From: Corynebacterium sp.
GTDB lineage: Bacteria; Actinomycetota; Actinomycetes; Mycobacteriales; Mycobacteriaceae
Direction: 5' to 3'
Length of the DNA: 64,000 bases
NCBI RefSeq assembly: GCF_030532195.1
Contig: NZ_JAUNLP010000005.1
Span: 1 to 64,000, forward strand
Positions within the stretch are counted from its first letter, which is position 1. Each line of letters starts with the position of its first letter. Shown here piece after piece: positions 28,994-39,469 of this stretch. A program made the position numbers and the translations under genes. A model generated the notes under the pieces. That model made no database searches and was not told where the DNA came from. It saw only the letters and a list, made by a program, of their open reading frames with translations.

Positions 28994-30570
28994 TAGCTCT
29001 CTCCTTTGCTATCCGTCTGCTGCGGCTCAGCCGTCTCACCAGTCTGCTCGTACCACCACTTCTTCAGCGCCAGGATTGCGTCCTCGCGCTCCAGTGGGCC
29101 GGACTCGAGCCTGAGCTCCTTCAAGTAATTCCAGGCCTGGCCGACTTCTTTGCCGGGCTTCAAGTCCAGAATCTCCATGATTTCATTGCCGTCCAGGTCC
29201 GGGCGCACACGCGCGAGGTCCTCCTGTTCGGCGAGCTCCTTGATCCGCGCTTCTAGATTGTCGCAGGCGCGAGCCAGACGTGCTGCTTTACGACGGTTCC
29301 TCGTCGTACAGTCGGCCCGCACAATCTTATTCAGCCGTTCCAGCAAATCCCCGGCATCGTTGACATAGCGGCGTACGGCCGAGTCCGTCCACTTGCCTTC
29401 GCCGTAGCCGTGAAAGCGCATGTGCAGGTAGACCAGCTGGGAGATCTCATGGCTGGTCTTCTTCGGAAACTTCAGCTTGCGCAGGCGGCGGCGCACTAGC
29501 TTCGCGCCAACGACTTCGTGCTGGTAGAAGGTGACATTGCCCTGCTCGTTATAGGCACGAGTGGCGGGCTTGCCGCAGTCATGCAGCAGTGCGGCCCAGC
29601 GCAGCACCAGGTCGGGCTCGCCAGGTTCTTCCTGGTCAATGGCCTGACGCATGACCTGTAGTGAGTGCTGGTAGACATCCTTGTGCTGGCGGTGCTCATC
29701 CTGCGTCATCCGCATATCTGAGATCTCCGGCAGGACGCGGTCAGCCAGGCCAGATTCCACCATCAGGTCAATGCCGCGGCTGGGATAAGCCCCCAGAATC
29801 AGTTTGTTGAGCTCCGTGGCCACGCGCTCGACAGTGATGCGGTCAATCTCACCGGCCATCTCCGTCAGCGCATCCATGACTCGTGGTGCAACATCGAAGC
29901 CCAACTGTGAGGCGAAGCGGCAGGCACGCAGCATGCGTAGCGGATCATCCCCAAAGCTGACTTCCGGCGCACCTGGAGTATCCAATACTCCGGCCACCAG
30001 ATCCTCGAAACCACCGAGCGGGTCGAGGAAGGTACGCGAGCCGTCGCCATGCAATTCCACGGCGATGGCATTGCAGCGGAAGTCGCGGCGAATCAGGTCG
30101 CCTTCCAGCGTGTCGCCGAACGTGACTTCCGGATTGCGGCTGACCTGGTCGTATGTGTCCGCACGGAAAGTGGTGATTTCCACCTGACGGCCATGCCGCT
30201 CGGCTGACAGTGTGCCAAATTCAATACCTGTATCCCAGACGATATCCGCCCACTGGTCCAAAATGGCGCGGGTGGCCTCCGGACGTGCGTCGGTGGTGAA
30301 GTCCAGATCCTCGCCCAGGCGTCCTAGCAGCGCATCGCGCACGGAGCCACCGACGAGGTAGAGGTGATAGCCGGCATCGGTAAAGGCCTTAGCCAGCGAA
30401 TCAAGAATGTCCGCCTCCTTGGCAATGGCTTGGTCTGCCACCGCCAGCATTGCCGTCCTGCGCACCTTGGGGTCCACATCGGAAGCAGCCTGGGGAGTAG
30501 CGTGGGGCGCAGCGCCCTCGGCCTTATCGCCATTTGTTGTAGAAGGAGTCGATTGTGTCACGACCGACAC
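28993..30570 (-). CDS. cca: CCA tRNA nucleotidyltransferase
   Basis: 525 residues. The nucleotidyltransferase head has [22 protein letters not shown] with the catalytic Asp pair, GTL and the [10 protein letters not shown] motif C; an RNA-binding helical domain follows, then an HD phosphohydrolase domain with [11 protein letters not shown]. The HD domain is typical of actinobacterial Cca (PcnA-like). It adds CCA to tRNA 3′ ends. The first 40 residues are low-complexity. It is divergent from the NUDIX gene; the spacing of 40 bp implies overlapping promoters. Confidence 0.95.
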   Translation of the reverse strand: MSVVTQSTPSTTNGDKAEGAAPHATPQAASDVDPKVRRTAMLAVADQAIAKEADILDSLAKAFTDAGYHLYLVGGSVRDALLGRLGEDLDFTTDARPEATRAILDQWADIVWDTGIEFGTLSAERHGRQVEITTFRADTYDQVSRNPEVTFGDTLEGDLIRRDFRCNAIAVELHGDGSRTFLDPLGGFEDLVAGVLDTPGAPEVSFGDDPLRMLRACRFASQLGFDVAPRVMDALTEMAGEIDRITVERVATELNKLILGAYPSRGIDLMVESGLADRVLPEISDMRMTQDEHRQHKDVYQHSLQVMRQAIDQEEPGEPDLVLRWAALLHDCGKPATRAYNEQGNVTFYQHEVVGAKLVRRRLRKLKFPKKTSHEISQLVYLHMRFHGYGEGKWTDSAVRRYVNDAGDLLERLNKIVRADCTTRNRRKAARLARACDNLEARIKELAEQEDLARVRPDLDGNEIMEILDLKPGKEVGQAWNYLKELRLESGPLEREDAILALKKWWYEQTGETAEPQQTDSKGES

Positions 30571-30610
30571 AATACCCGCTTATACCTATAGCACCGGTAG
30601 TCTAAGGGGA

Positions 30611-31417
30611 ATGAACAACGTGGTACGCAATGACAACTCGGGGGCGAAGAGCCGCCGACGTCGTCGGCGACCGCGCAGAAGGGGTGGAAATTCCGCTAGC
30701 AACAGCGCGAATAACAAGGCAACATCCAAGTCGAATTCGGCCGGCGGCAAGCAACCGTCCAGGTCAGCGAAGTCTTCACGCTCGGCTGCGCACTCAGGCA
30801 ACCGTAGTGGCCGCAAGCATGGGCAGGCGAAGGGCAACCGTCGTCGTAACGCACAGGCCAAGCGCACGCACAATCGTCGCCCCAATAGCTCGCGCGGGCA
30901 GACGGCATCGCCGATGTACACCTCGATTGAGACATCGGCAGGTGGCCTGGTGGTCTCCGGGCTGGCAGAGGCCGTCAGCGACGGTGGCTCGGTGGACCTG
31001 TCGCGGATTTATGTCGCTCTGATTGGGCGCCATGATCGCCGCGGTCGACTGCTGTGGTCGATGCCGAAGGGGCATGTCGAGCCCGGTGAGGCCTTTGATT
31101 CGACGGCTGAACGCGAAGTCTGGGAGGAAACCGGCATTCGCGGCGAGGTCATCGAGGAGCTCGGCGTGATTGACTACTGGTTTGTCTCCGACGGCAAGCG
31201 GATTCACAAGACCGTCCACCATCACCTTCTGCGCTATGTCGATGGCGATTTGAATGACGAAGATCCGGAGGTCACTGAAGTGATGTGGGTTCCGGTGGAC
31301 ACTCTGGTGGAGCGCCTGGCCTACGCCGACGAGCGCAAATTGGCCCGGCGCGCGCATAACCTGCTTCCCAACCTCGCCCGCGCGGAAAAGCAAGCGGGTC
31401 GACAAACACCGAGGTGA
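30611..31417 (+). CDS. NUDIX hydrolase with basic N-terminal tail
   Basis: 268 residues from ATG 30611 (tctaagggga precedes). Residues 10–105 are an Arg/Lys/Ser/Asn-rich low-complexity tail. The catalytic domain then shows the Nudix box [31 protein letters not shown] (G-x5-E-x7-REVWEETGI). It cleaves a nucleoside diphosphate linked to another moiety. Its place matches MutT4/Rv3908 of M. tuberculosis, next to cca and upstream of the DUF6049 gene, whose start lies one base after its stop. Confidence 0.9.
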   Translation: MNNVVRNDNSGAKSRRRRRRPRRRGGNSASNSANNKATSKSNSAGGKQPSRSAKSSRSAAHSGNRSGRKHGQAKGNRRRNAQAKRTHNRRPNSSRGQTASPMYTSIETSAGGLVVSGLAEAVSDGGSVDLSRIYVALIGRHDRRGRLLWSMPKGHVEPGEAFDSTAEREVWEETGIRGEVIEELGVIDYWFVSDGKRIHKTVHHHLLRYVDGDLNDEDPEVTEVMWVPVDTLVERLAYADERKLARRAHNLLPNLARAEKQAGRQTPR

Positions 31418-31418
31418 T

Positions 31419-33992
31419 TTGCGCGTGTTGAGGTTGCATTTGTCCAGGCAGGCGGGTTGTACGGCCGCTCGTAAGGTCACTGCCGCCGCCATGGGTCTTG
31501 CACTGTGCGTGACGACGGTTGCAGCGCCCCCAGCTCTTGCGCAAGATGAACAGCTCTGGGAAAACAGCGCCAACCGCATCGGTGCACAGGGCCCGCTGCG
31601 GCTGTCGGTGACCGATATTGCGCCGAATGTGGCGAAGTTGGATGATGCCCTGACCGTAAAGGTGCAGGTGCACAACAGCTCGGATGAGAGCATCAACAAT
31701 ATTGTGCTGCGTCTGCAGCGAGCTGGTGCCTTGGAGTCATCTGCCACTGCGCGGACCATTTTGGCCGAACCGGAATCCGTCTATGACGTGGCCGGCGACT
31801 TTAGCGACCCCATTTCGCTAAAGCCGGGGGAGTCTCGCGAAGTGACACTGCACTCACCGATTTCCGCGCCGGCCCCGGAAGGTCTAGGTATCACGGAGCC
31901 TGGAACGTTTCCGCTGCTGATCAATGCCAACGGCAAACCGGCCGATGATATTGACAAGTTGCTGACGGAAACCCGCGCACTGCTGCCGGTCATCAATCCA
32001 CAGGCATCACCTGCGGAAACACCACCGGCGACCGAAGCCGACTCCGAGACGGAGGAAACTGAGGAACCCCAGGCTCCCGACGAGCCCGGCAAGCCGCGCT
32101 CCGTGCCGCTGTCCCTGATTTGGCCAATCAGCCAGCCCGTTCCACTTGTCGGCGGTGAGACTGGTGATGCCCCGACTTCACCGGATCTGATTTTGACCAA
32201 TGATTCACTCGCTGATTCTCTCGAGCGCGGCGGGCGTCTCGACGGCCTGGTCAGCTCCTTAGAGAAGGGCTTCAACGGCCCCGACGGCGATAAACTGCGC
32301 CAGTCCACCTGCATTGCCATTGATCCGGAAACCCTTGACGCGGTCTCCCGCATGACCCGCGACTACTGGATTGGCACCAGCCGCCCCAGCCCGGTGCAGA
32401 CATCTCAGCGTCTGCGCGATTCCTGGGGCAACCAGGACGACACCGACCTTGAGCGCATGCCCGCCAATGACGATGCCGCACACTGGCTCGACCGGCTGCA
32501 CACGCTGACGAAGGACACCTGCGTCATCTCCCTGCCATGGGCCGGCACCGACCTCAGCGCAGTGGCGCGAGTCAACGATGAGGACCTCTCACGAGAGGCT
32601 CTTGTCGCAGGTCAGCACACTATTAACCAGCATTTGGGCATTCAGTCCCTGCCGGGTGTCTACCTGCCTACCGAGGGCTCCGTGACGTCGGAAAGCATCC
32701 CGCTGTACTCCGCGGCGACGGCGCAGCGGACGTTGACCCCGGCGGAGGCGTTCGAAGAGCGCGTCCACAGCGGCGAGACCAATCGCGGCGAGCCGACGCC
32801 CGAGCCACCGCGCGACGCGGCGGAAAACACCACAGTTCTCATCGCCGACAACACTGCCACCACCGATGATGGTCAAACGCTTGCGCCTGGTCACAGTGGT
32901 GTGCTTGCCGACGGCAGCCGCGCCTTCGCCCTGCCGGGCACACTGTCGGCCTCACTGGCGGCGACTGGGCAGTCGCCACAGACTGCGCCGTATTCCAATC
33001 TGCTTGGCCGTTTCGATTTCCGCATGGACTCGGAAGCTGCCCGAATGCAGATGGCCATCGGTACGCTGTACCAGTCTTTGACTGATACGAACGATCCGCG
33101 GGCTTCGATTGTTGCGGCTCCACCTGCTGGTTGGGCACCGCGAGTCGGCGATGCCGACGACTTCGTCAAAGCCGTACAGGAGGCACTGAACTCCGGGCTG
33201 GCAGAGCCTAAGGCCCTATCCGACGCCATCAACACCGCTGCTCACGACTTGGATGCGGGACCGGTGACGCCAACTGGTGATCTCGCAGATCCCGCACCGG
33301 TGGCCGACAATGTGGTGGAGACAGCACAGATTGCCTCGCGGGAAATCACGGATCTGACCAAGATCATGTCGAATGACCCGAACGTGGCGCTGTCGCGATA
33401 TGAGTTCACTCGCCCGCTGCGCCGCGATCTTCTGCGCTCCTTTAGCGCACTGGGGCGGCGCAATCACAGCCGCTCGGCCGACGTGCAGGCACACAATGAG
33501 GAGCTGAGTAAGCAGGCGCTGACCATGACGCGTCGACTGCGCAATTCCGTGACATTGGTAGCCCCGGGCGGTGTTTATACGCGCGCCACGCAGTTATCAC
33601 CGATTGTGGTGCTGGCGCGAAATGGTCTGCCACTGCCGGTTCCAGCCTTTGTCCGTGTGGGTGCGGGGGAGTCCGTGCTGAAGGACAAGTATGAGGCCAA
33701 TATTCCGGCTAAGGGGTCGGTGACCGTTCAGTTCACACCGGATTCGGTCAATGATGCTGAGGGACTGCCGTCGACAAGCGCGCCGGATGGTGCTCGACCA
33801 CGATCCGATGGCGATAATTCCCACAATCTGCTGCTGTGGCTGGAATCTCCCAACGGCACGCCGATTTCTCAATCGGTGAGCATTTCCATTCAATCGGGCA
33901 CGTCGGTGGGGGTTTTGCTGGTCATTGCCACCGTCATCATCACTGCTGGCGGGTTTTTTGCCGCGAAACGTTCCCAACGCTTTCGGAAATAG
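31419..33992 (+). CDS. DUF6049 family secreted/membrane protein
   Basis: 857 residues. The start is TTG 31419 (gaggtgatt overlapping the NUDIX stop) or GTG 31425. A signal peptide (AAAMGLALCVTTVAAPPALAQ) leads to a very long extracytoplasmic part with a Glu/Pro/Thr linker around residue 200, then a β-rich domain near the end and one C-terminal helix (SVGVLLVIATVIITAGGFF). It is the counterpart of Rv3909, always found between the Nudix gene and murJ. It is thought to work in the cell envelope; biochemical role unknown. Confidence 0.88.
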   Translation: MRVLRLHLSRQAGCTAARKVTAAAMGLALCVTTVAAPPALAQDEQLWENSANRIGAQGPLRLSVTDIAPNVAKLDDALTVKVQVHNSSDESINNIVLRLQRAGALESSATARTILAEPESVYDVAGDFSDPISLKPGESREVTLHSPISAPAPEGLGITEPGTFPLLINANGKPADDIDKLLTETRALLPVINPQASPAETPPATEADSETEETEEPQAPDEPGKPRSVPLSLIWPISQPVPLVGGETGDAPTSPDLILTNDSLADSLERGGRLDGLVSSLEKGFNGPDGDKLRQSTCIAIDPETLDAVSRMTRDYWIGTSRPSPVQTSQRLRDSWGNQDDTDLERMPANDDAAHWLDRLHTLTKDTCVISLPWAGTDLSAVARVNDEDLSREALVAGQHTINQHLGIQSLPGVYLPTEGSVTSESIPLYSAATAQRTLTPAEAFEERVHSGETNRGEPTPEPPRDAAENTTVLIADNTATTDDGQTLAPGHSGVLADGSRAFALPGTLSASLAATGQSPQTAPYSNLLGRFDFRMDSEAARMQMAIGTLYQSLTDTNDPRASIVAAPPAGWAPRVGDADDFVKAVQEALNSGLAEPKALSDAINTAAHDLDAGPVTPTGDLADPAPVADNVVETAQIASREITDLTKIMSNDPNVALSRYEFTRPLRRDLLRSFSALGRRNHSRSADVQAHNEELSKQALTMTRRLRNSVTLVAPGGVYTRATQLSPIVVLARNGLPLPVPAFVRVGAGESVLKDKYEANIPAKGSVTVQFTPDSVNDAEGLPSTSAPDGARPRSDGDNSHNLLLWLESPNGTPISQSVSISIQSGTSVGVLLVIATVIITAGGFFAAKRSQRFRK

Positions 33993-34019
33993 ACCCCTTT
34001 TTAAGCAACAATAGGATGT

Positions 34020-37000
34020 GTGACTGACTCAGACGCGCATAAATCTGGACTCCGAGGCCGCATTCGCCGCCCCGCGCCGCCGGCTCCTGTGCCGACGGCT
34101 CGCCGTGCGGCGGATACTCAGCCTGCCGAGGCCGCCCCGGATCTAACTCGCGTATCCGGCCGCACTAGTACCACTGGCAAATCTGCGGCAGCGCAGTCGT
34201 CGAACGCGGACACCACCGCTCCGACGAACAGTTCAACAGCGACAGCGGAAGAAACTCAGGGACAGTCCAATTCGGACATCGTTGCCTCGACGGGCTCGAT
34301 GGCAATTGCCACCCTGATTTCTCGAATTACGGGCTTTCTGCGAAACCTGCTCATCGGCGCCACGATGGGTCCGGCAGTGGCTTCTGCATTCAACGTCGCC
34401 AACACGCTGCCGAACTTGATTACAGAAATAGTGCTCGGCGCAGTGCTGACTTCTCTGGTGGTGCCGGTGCTGGTACGCGCGGAGAAGGAAGACCCCGACC
34501 ACGGCGCGGCGTTTATCAGACGCCTGCTAACTGTCTCTCTGACACTGTTGGCGGTAGTCACCGTAATTGCGGTGATAGGCGCACCACTTCTGACCAGATT
34601 GAGCCTCAACGAGGCCGGCAAGGTCAATGTGCCGTTGGCGACATCGTTCGCCTTCTTATTACTTCCGCAGATTATTTTCTACGGCATATTTGCGCTGCTC
34701 ATGGCGGTGCTCAACACCAAGGGGATATTCAAACCCGGTGCGTGGGCACCCGTTGCCAACAACGTCGTGGCCATTGCCACGCTTCTGCTCTATCTACTCC
34801 TGCCTGGGCAGCTGAGTCCGGATTCGGACGGCTCCCTGTCCGATCCGCACATCTTGTTGCTCGGTTTGGGCACGACCTTGGGCGTGGTTATTCAGGCTGT
34901 GATTATGCTTCCGTATCTGCGCCGCGCGGGTATTGACCTGCGCCCGCTGTGGGGCATTGATGACCGCATCAAGCAGTTCACCGGTATGGGCATCGCGATT
35001 ATCACCTACGTGGCAATCTCCCAGGCCGGTTACTTCATTACCACCAATATCGCCTCGACGGCCTCCAAGGCCGCCCCGATGATTTACCAGCAGGCATGGC
35101 TGCTCCTGCAGGTGCCCTACGGCATCATCGGTGTGACACTGCTGACCGCCATCATGCCTCGCCTGTCCCGCAACGCGGCCGACGGCAACGATCAGGCGGT
35201 GGTCCGTGACCTGTCCATCGGTACCCGCCTGACCATGATCGCGCTGGTGCCAATCGTCGCGTTTTTCACCGCCTTCGGCCGCCCGATTGCAGTGGGTCTT
35301 TTCGCCTACTTGGAGTTCCCGCGCGAGACCGCAGAGATCCTGGGTTGGACACTGTCCTTCTCGGCCTTCTCTCTGATTCCGTACGCCATCGTGCTGTTGC
35401 ACTTGCGCGTCTTCTACGCTCGCGAGGAAGCATGGACGCCAACGTTCATTATTCTCGGCATTACGACGGTCAAGGTTATTCTGTCCTTCCTCGCGCCACG
35501 GTTGGCCTCCAATGAAGAAACCGTCGTCGTCCTGCTCGGTGCTGCCAATGGCTTTGGTTTCCTCGCTGGTGCCGTGATTGGTCACTTGCTGCTCCGCCGA
35601 ACACTCGGCCATTTGGACAGCAAGGCGACAATTCAGACTGTGCTGTGGGCGCTCGGCGCCTCCGTCGTCGGTGTCATCGTCGCCTGGGGAGCCTTCGCAC
35701 TGACCGATTTGGGTCTCTTCGATTTCTTCGGTTCCTTCGGTGTTCTGCTGCAGACTGCAGTCACCGGTGTGGTCTTCCTTATCGCCACTGGCGTGGTTTT
35801 GGCCCAGGCGCCGCTGGAGGAGGTGCGCGTTCTCGGGGGCTTCCTCGGCCGTATTCCTGGCCTCAGCCGCTTTGCTCCGAAGCCGCATGCTGCAGACAAC
35901 GCAGTGGCAGATTTCGATGCCATGGAAAAGGAACGGGGATTTGCAGCAGACGCATTCTCTGTCTCCCCGGCCAGCCTCATCGGCGAGACTACCGGTCTGG
36001 CCAACGAGGGCTTTACCGCCTCGCCACTGCTTCCGCCAATGCCGACGCAGGGCTCTCGCCCGACTCGCTATGTGCCGGGTGAAATGGTCTCGGGCGGTCG
36101 CTTCCGTCTGCGTTCCGAGATTGCCACGTACCCAGGTCTGCGCCTGTGGCGCGCTATGGATATGGGCGATCCGGACGAGTCGGATGTTGCGCTGATTTTC
36201 GTCGACACCATCGCGCTGCCGTACTACGACAGCTCGCCGTCGATTGCCGCTCAGCGCATTGCCACCACCACCAATGAATTGCGCGATCTGGCCGGTACCG
36301 GAATGGCACGTATCCACAGTGTTGCCAAGACACGCACTGAGGTGCTCATCGTTGCTGATTGGATCAGCAGCATCGGAATCGAGCAACTGCGCCAGGCAGC
36401 GCATCCGGATGCACTTGCACTGGCAGCTGCATCTCTTGCCGACACCATTGCCGATGCCCACGAGTCCGGCCGCTGTCTCGGCTTGGATGACAAACCAGAG
36501 CGTCTGCGCATCAGCAGTGATGGTCACATTTACAACGCATTCCCCGTCGTTTTGCCCGATGCATCGCAGCGCTCTGACTACGACGCAATGCTCTCCGCCG
36601 TGGAAGCGCTGTTCTTCAACGTGCCCAATATCCCGTCCGATATTTCGGCGGTGATCCGCCGCGCCAACCAGGCGCAACCGGAGGACTTCGACCAGAAGAT
36701 CTCGCCGGCGCGCAAGTTCGCCAATGCTCTGCGCGAGGCCGCTCTCGGCCCCGATTCATCCGAGTTCCCCGCCATCGACACCGACACTGGAGCGCGCGAA
36801 TCTATCGATGACGCATCCGCCGCGAAGTCCGGTTCCGCACGCAATCGCACGCGCTCGTTTAGTCTCGGCGCGGTCGTCGTTGGTGTCGTGATCGTCGGTG
36901 CGCTCATCGCCGCCGCTATCTTCGGTCTGGTCAACAGCTCCGACGATGCGCCGATCAACTCCGAGTCGGTGCGCCGCGCGCCGAGCGCATCCGGTCCACG

Positions 37001-37577
37001 TCTGGATCAGCTTTCGCTTGTCGACGCTCTCGAGTGGCAGGCCGACACGGATAATCCGGCAGCCGGACCTGATAATCCGGATTTGGCGTCGTTGACTATT
37101 GACGGTGATGACGCCAGCTACTGGGTGTCGTCGACCTATGTCTCTCAGTTCGGCGACGAGCCGACGGACTTCAAGCCCGGTATCGGCATTCGGGTCTCCC
37201 TGGATAATCCCGCCACCGTTGGGGAGGTAAAGGTTGTTGCAACCAAGGGCGCGAAGATTGAAGTTCGCGGTCTGGATAGCGCCGATTCGACTGATCTCGA
37301 TGACACGACTGTGCTCGGTAGCGCTACCGCTGATGCCGGAACAACCACAATCAAGGTGGATTCGAAGGATCAGCAGTGGAGCGATTTGGTTATTTGGGTA
37401 ACTGAGCTGCCGACCGCCCAGGAGGCGGTATCAGATGAGGATTCCAATGAGGAGAAAGAAGCTGGGGACGCAGTTGATCTGGCCCCGCTGACTGGTGATC
37501 CCAATTTGGCACAGTCGTCGCCAGATTCCCTGGTGGCAGTCGCAATTGGCGATATTCAGGTTCTTGGCGAGGAATAG
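34020..37577 (+). CDS. murJ: MurJ lipid II flippase fused to a pseudokinase-like domain
   Basis: 1185 residues, GTG start. Residues about 1–85 are disordered. Residues about 90–620 form the MurJ/MviN core with fourteen hydrophobic helices and ISRITGFLRNLLIGATMGP, the family motif. A cytoplasmic part near 685–920 resembles a protein kinase fold without the catalytic residues, as in mycobacterial MviN (Rv3910). One helix (about 948–972) then leads to an extracytoplasmic β-domain (984–1185). It flips lipid II outward; the pseudokinase is known in M. tuberculosis to bind FhaA after phosphorylation. It lies 27 bp after the DUF6049 gene. Confidence 0.95.
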   Translation: MTDSDAHKSGLRGRIRRPAPPAPVPTARRAADTQPAEAAPDLTRVSGRTSTTGKSAAAQSSNADTTAPTNSSTATAEETQGQSNSDIVASTGSMAIATLISRITGFLRNLLIGATMGPAVASAFNVANTLPNLITEIVLGAVLTSLVVPVLVRAEKEDPDHGAAFIRRLLTVSLTLLAVVTVIAVIGAPLLTRLSLNEAGKVNVPLATSFAFLLLPQIIFYGIFALLMAVLNTKGIFKPGAWAPVANNVVAIATLLLYLLLPGQLSPDSDGSLSDPHILLLGLGTTLGVVIQAVIMLPYLRRAGIDLRPLWGIDDRIKQFTGMGIAIITYVAISQAGYFITTNIASTASKAAPMIYQQAWLLLQVPYGIIGVTLLTAIMPRLSRNAADGNDQAVVRDLSIGTRLTMIALVPIVAFFTAFGRPIAVGLFAYLEFPRETAEILGWTLSFSAFSLIPYAIVLLHLRVFYAREEAWTPTFIILGITTVKVILSFLAPRLASNEETVVVLLGAANGFGFLAGAVIGHLLLRRTLGHLDSKATIQTVLWALGASVVGVIVAWGAFALTDLGLFDFFGSFGVLLQTAVTGVVFLIATGVVLAQAPLEEVRVLGGFLGRIPGLSRFAPKPHAADNAVADFDAMEKERGFAADAFSVSPASLIGETTGLANEGFTASPLLPPMPTQGSRPTRYVPGEMVSGGRFRLRSEIATYPGLRLWRAMDMGDPDESDVALIFVDTIALPYYDSSPSIAAQRIATTTNELRDLAGTGMARIHSVAKTRTEVLIVADWISSIGIEQLRQAAHPDALALAAASLADTIADAHESGRCLGLDDKPERLRISSDGHIYNAFPVVLPDASQRSDYDAMLSAVEALFFNVPNIPSDISAVIRRANQAQPEDFDQKISPARKFANALREAALGPDSSEFPAIDTDTGARESIDDASAAKSGSARNRTRSFSLGAVVVGVVIVGALIAAAIFGLVNSSDDAPINSESVRRAPSASGPRLDQLSLVDALEWQADTDNPAAGPDNPDLASLTIDGDDASYWVSSTYVSQFGDEPTDFKPGIGIRVSLDNPATVGEVKVVATKGAKIEVRGLDSADSTDLDDTTVLGSATADAGTTTIKVDSKDQQWSDLVIWVTELPTAQEAVSDEDSNEEKEAGDAVDLAPLTGDPNLAQSSPDSLVAVAIGDIQVLGEE

Positions 37578-37606
37578 ATTTTCTTGCCTGTGCTGGGAGT
37601 TTAAAG

Positions 37607-37646
37607 TTATCCACAGCTAGGTGCCCGGTTTTAAGATTCATCCACA
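37607..37646. promoter_or_regulatory. DnaA boxes upstream of sigM
   Basis: A perfect TTATCCACA at 37607–37615 and a one-mismatch copy TCATCCACA at 37638–37646, in the 130-bp gap between murJ and sigM. Both have the same orientation, 22 bp apart. They could let DnaA affect sigM transcription. No binding evidence exists in the sequence itself. Confidence 0.5.
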
Positions 37647-37710
37647 GCCCGCGGCTTCTGCGGCATAATTGCCAAGCGGAAGTCGCGGGTTTCGTGTTTG
37701 CATTGGAGCC

Positions 37711-38361
37711 ATGAACTTTGGGGGAAGAAATAGTAATGGGGATAGTTGCCACAAGGCCCGCGCGGGTCGGCGACTTGGGGACTATGGCGTCGTCGGCAGG
37801 CGAGGGCAGGCGACGGCGGATGAGATTGACCGTGGTTTGCTGAAAGCTCACTTGGCGGGTGATCGGCGTGCATTCGCGGTCCTTGCCCAGCGCTACTATC
37901 CGCAGCTTTTTGCAATGGCCAGGAGATATCGCCGGGATGATTTCGATCCGCACGATGGTGTTCAGGAAGGGCTGGCGCGAGCAATGGCCGGTGCAACCAG
38001 TTTTCGCGGCAACTCTACTGTGGCGACGTGGCTGAACTGCATTGTGAAAAATGCGTGCATTGATCACAATCGTGGCCGCTTCGGGGTCACGCCTGTGTGC
38101 GATGGGGAAGAGGAGTTCAATGCCTGCTTAACGCAGAAGCCTGTGCCGACACCTGATATCGCGCTGCGGATGACTATGGCGACGGCGCTGAAGCGGTTGC
38201 CATCAGATCAGCGCAACGCACTTTTGTACTTGGATACTTTTTGCTATTCACTCCAAGAGACATCGAGGTGTTTTGGAGAACCATCCGGCACGCTTAAATC
38301 TCGGCGGGCACGAGCGCGCACAGCTTTGCGCCGTCAGTTGGAAGAAGTTCACGTGGCTTAA
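37711..38361 (+). CDS. sigM: ECF RNA polymerase sigma factor SigM
   Basis: An ECF sigma factor with region 2 (LLKAHLAGDRRAFAVLAQRYYPQLFAMARRY…DGVQEGLARAMAGATSF) and region 4 (ALKRLPSDQRNALLYLDTFCYSLQETSRCFGEPSGTLKSRRARARTALRRQ). I take ATG 37711; the true start may lie later, as the first 35 residues are not conserved-looking. Place and sequence match SigM of mycobacteria and C. glutamicum, which governs thiol/oxidative stress genes. No anti-sigma gene follows (RsmA lies here in mycobacteria). A SigM-type promoter precedes trxB downstream. Confidence 0.9.
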   Translation: MNFGGRNSNGDSCHKARAGRRLGDYGVVGRRGQATADEIDRGLLKAHLAGDRRAFAVLAQRYYPQLFAMARRYRRDDFDPHDGVQEGLARAMAGATSFRGNSTVATWLNCIVKNACIDHNRGRFGVTPVCDGEEEFNACLTQKPVPTPDIALRMTMATALKRLPSDQRNALLYLDTFCYSLQETSRCFGEPSGTLKSRRARARTALRRQLEEVHVA

Positions 38362-38392
38362 TGGTTTCGCACTTTTAAGCCATGGAGGGTGA

Positions 38393-38421
38393 GGGAATAG
38401 GTAAAAGCAGGCTCACGTTGG
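38393..38421 (+). promoter_or_regulatory. Candidate SigM promoter of trxB
   Basis: GGGAAT (38393–38398) and CGTTGG (38416–38421) are separated by 17 bp and match the GGGAAT–YGTTGR consensus that I recall for SigM promoters of C. glutamicum. It lies about 110 bp before the trxB start. Confidence 0.55.
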
Positions 38422-38530
38422 TTGAGATAGTTCGTTCCGGTAGGTTCAAACCCGGAGCTGAAAAAATTGCTAACTGTTGTGCATTGCTGTGAAATCAGTG
38501 ATGCACGAGATTGAAGTTATAGGAGTTTTC

Positions 38531-39469
38531 ATGAGCGATACCGTTCACGACCTGATCATTGTTGGTTCTGGTCCCGCCGGTTACACTGCGGCCACTTATG
38601 CTGCCCGCGCTGAACTTAAACCAGTAGTGTTTGAGGGCATTGAATTTGGTGGCCTGCTCATGACAACGACTGAGGTGGAGAACTTCCCCGGTTTCTCCAA
38701 GGGCATCATGGGCCCAGAGCTCATGGATGAGATGCGAGCGCAGGCTGAGCGCTTTGGTGCGGATCTTCGTATGGAGATTGTCGATCGCATGGATCTGACC
38801 GGTGACATTAAGTCCGTATGGGTTGGAGAGGAAGAGCACAAGGCTCACGCTGTCATTCTGGCCACCGGTGCTGCACCGCGTTACCAGGGTGTTCCAGGTG
38901 AGCAGGAGCTGCTTGGCCACGGTGTCAGCGCCTGCGCTACCTGTGATGGTTTCTTCTTCCGCAATCATGACATCGCAGTGGTTGGCGGTGGCGACTCCGC
39001 AATGGAGGAGGCCATCTTCCTGACCAAGTTTGCTCGCTCGGTGACGATTATCCACCGTCGTGATGAGTTCCGTGCCTCCAAGATTATGGTCGAGCGCGCA
39101 GAGAACAACGACAAGATCCGTTTTGAGATGAACAAGGTTGTCTCCAAGGTCCTCGGCGAGGAAGCCGGATCGGTCAACGGTCTCGAGCTCGAGGACACTG
39201 TTACTGGTGAGAAGTCCACGCTTGATGTCACCGCAATGTTCGTCGCCATCGGTCATGAGCCACGCTCTCAGATGGTTCGCGATCAGCTGGACTGCGATGA
39301 CTCCGGTTACATCAAGGTCTCCGCTCCAAGCACTCAGACTTCCCTCAAGGGCGTCTTCGCGGCTGGCGATGTCCTCGATTCTCATTACCAGCAGGCCATT
39401 ACCGCTGCTGGATCTGGCTGCAAGGCCGCTTTGGATGCGGAACACTACTTGGCAACGGTCGAAAAGTAA
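38531..39469 (+). CDS. trxB: Thioredoxin reductase
   Basis: 312 residues from ATG 38531 with ataggag upstream; a longer frame to 38477 lacks such a site. The FAD-binding motif is [13 protein letters not shown]. The redox-active pair is Cys135/Cys138 in ACATCDG, followed by the NADPH motif [10 protein letters not shown]. The C-terminal FAD segment is GVFAAGDV. It uses NADPH to reduce thioredoxin, supplying the trxA gene just downstream and the 128-residue thioredoxin at 5456–5842. It lies within the conserved sigM–trxB–trxA–cwlM array. Confidence 0.96.
   Translation: MSDTVHDLIIVGSGPAGYTAATYAARAELKPVVFEGIEFGGLLMTTTEVENFPGFSKGIMGPELMDEMRAQAERFGADLRMEIVDRMDLTGDIKSVWVGEEEHKAHAVILATGAAPRYQGVPGEQELLGHGVSACATCDGFFFRNHDIAVVGGGDSAMEEAIFLTKFARSVTIIHRRDEFRASKIMVERAENNDKIRFEMNKVVSKVLGEEAGSVNGLELEDTVTGEKSTLDVTAMFVAIGHEPRSQMVRDQLDCDDSGYIKVSAPSTQTSLKGVFAAGDVLDSHYQQAITAAGSGCKAALDAEHYLATVEK

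Noticed and set aside
34794..36677. Long open frame opposite murJ (627 codons)
   Set aside because: Antisense shadow; composition is Gln/Arg/His-rich as expected for a reversed membrane protein gene.
39049..39057. TTATCCACC inside trxB as a DnaA box
   Set aside because: One-mismatch single copy within a coding sequence; expected by chance.
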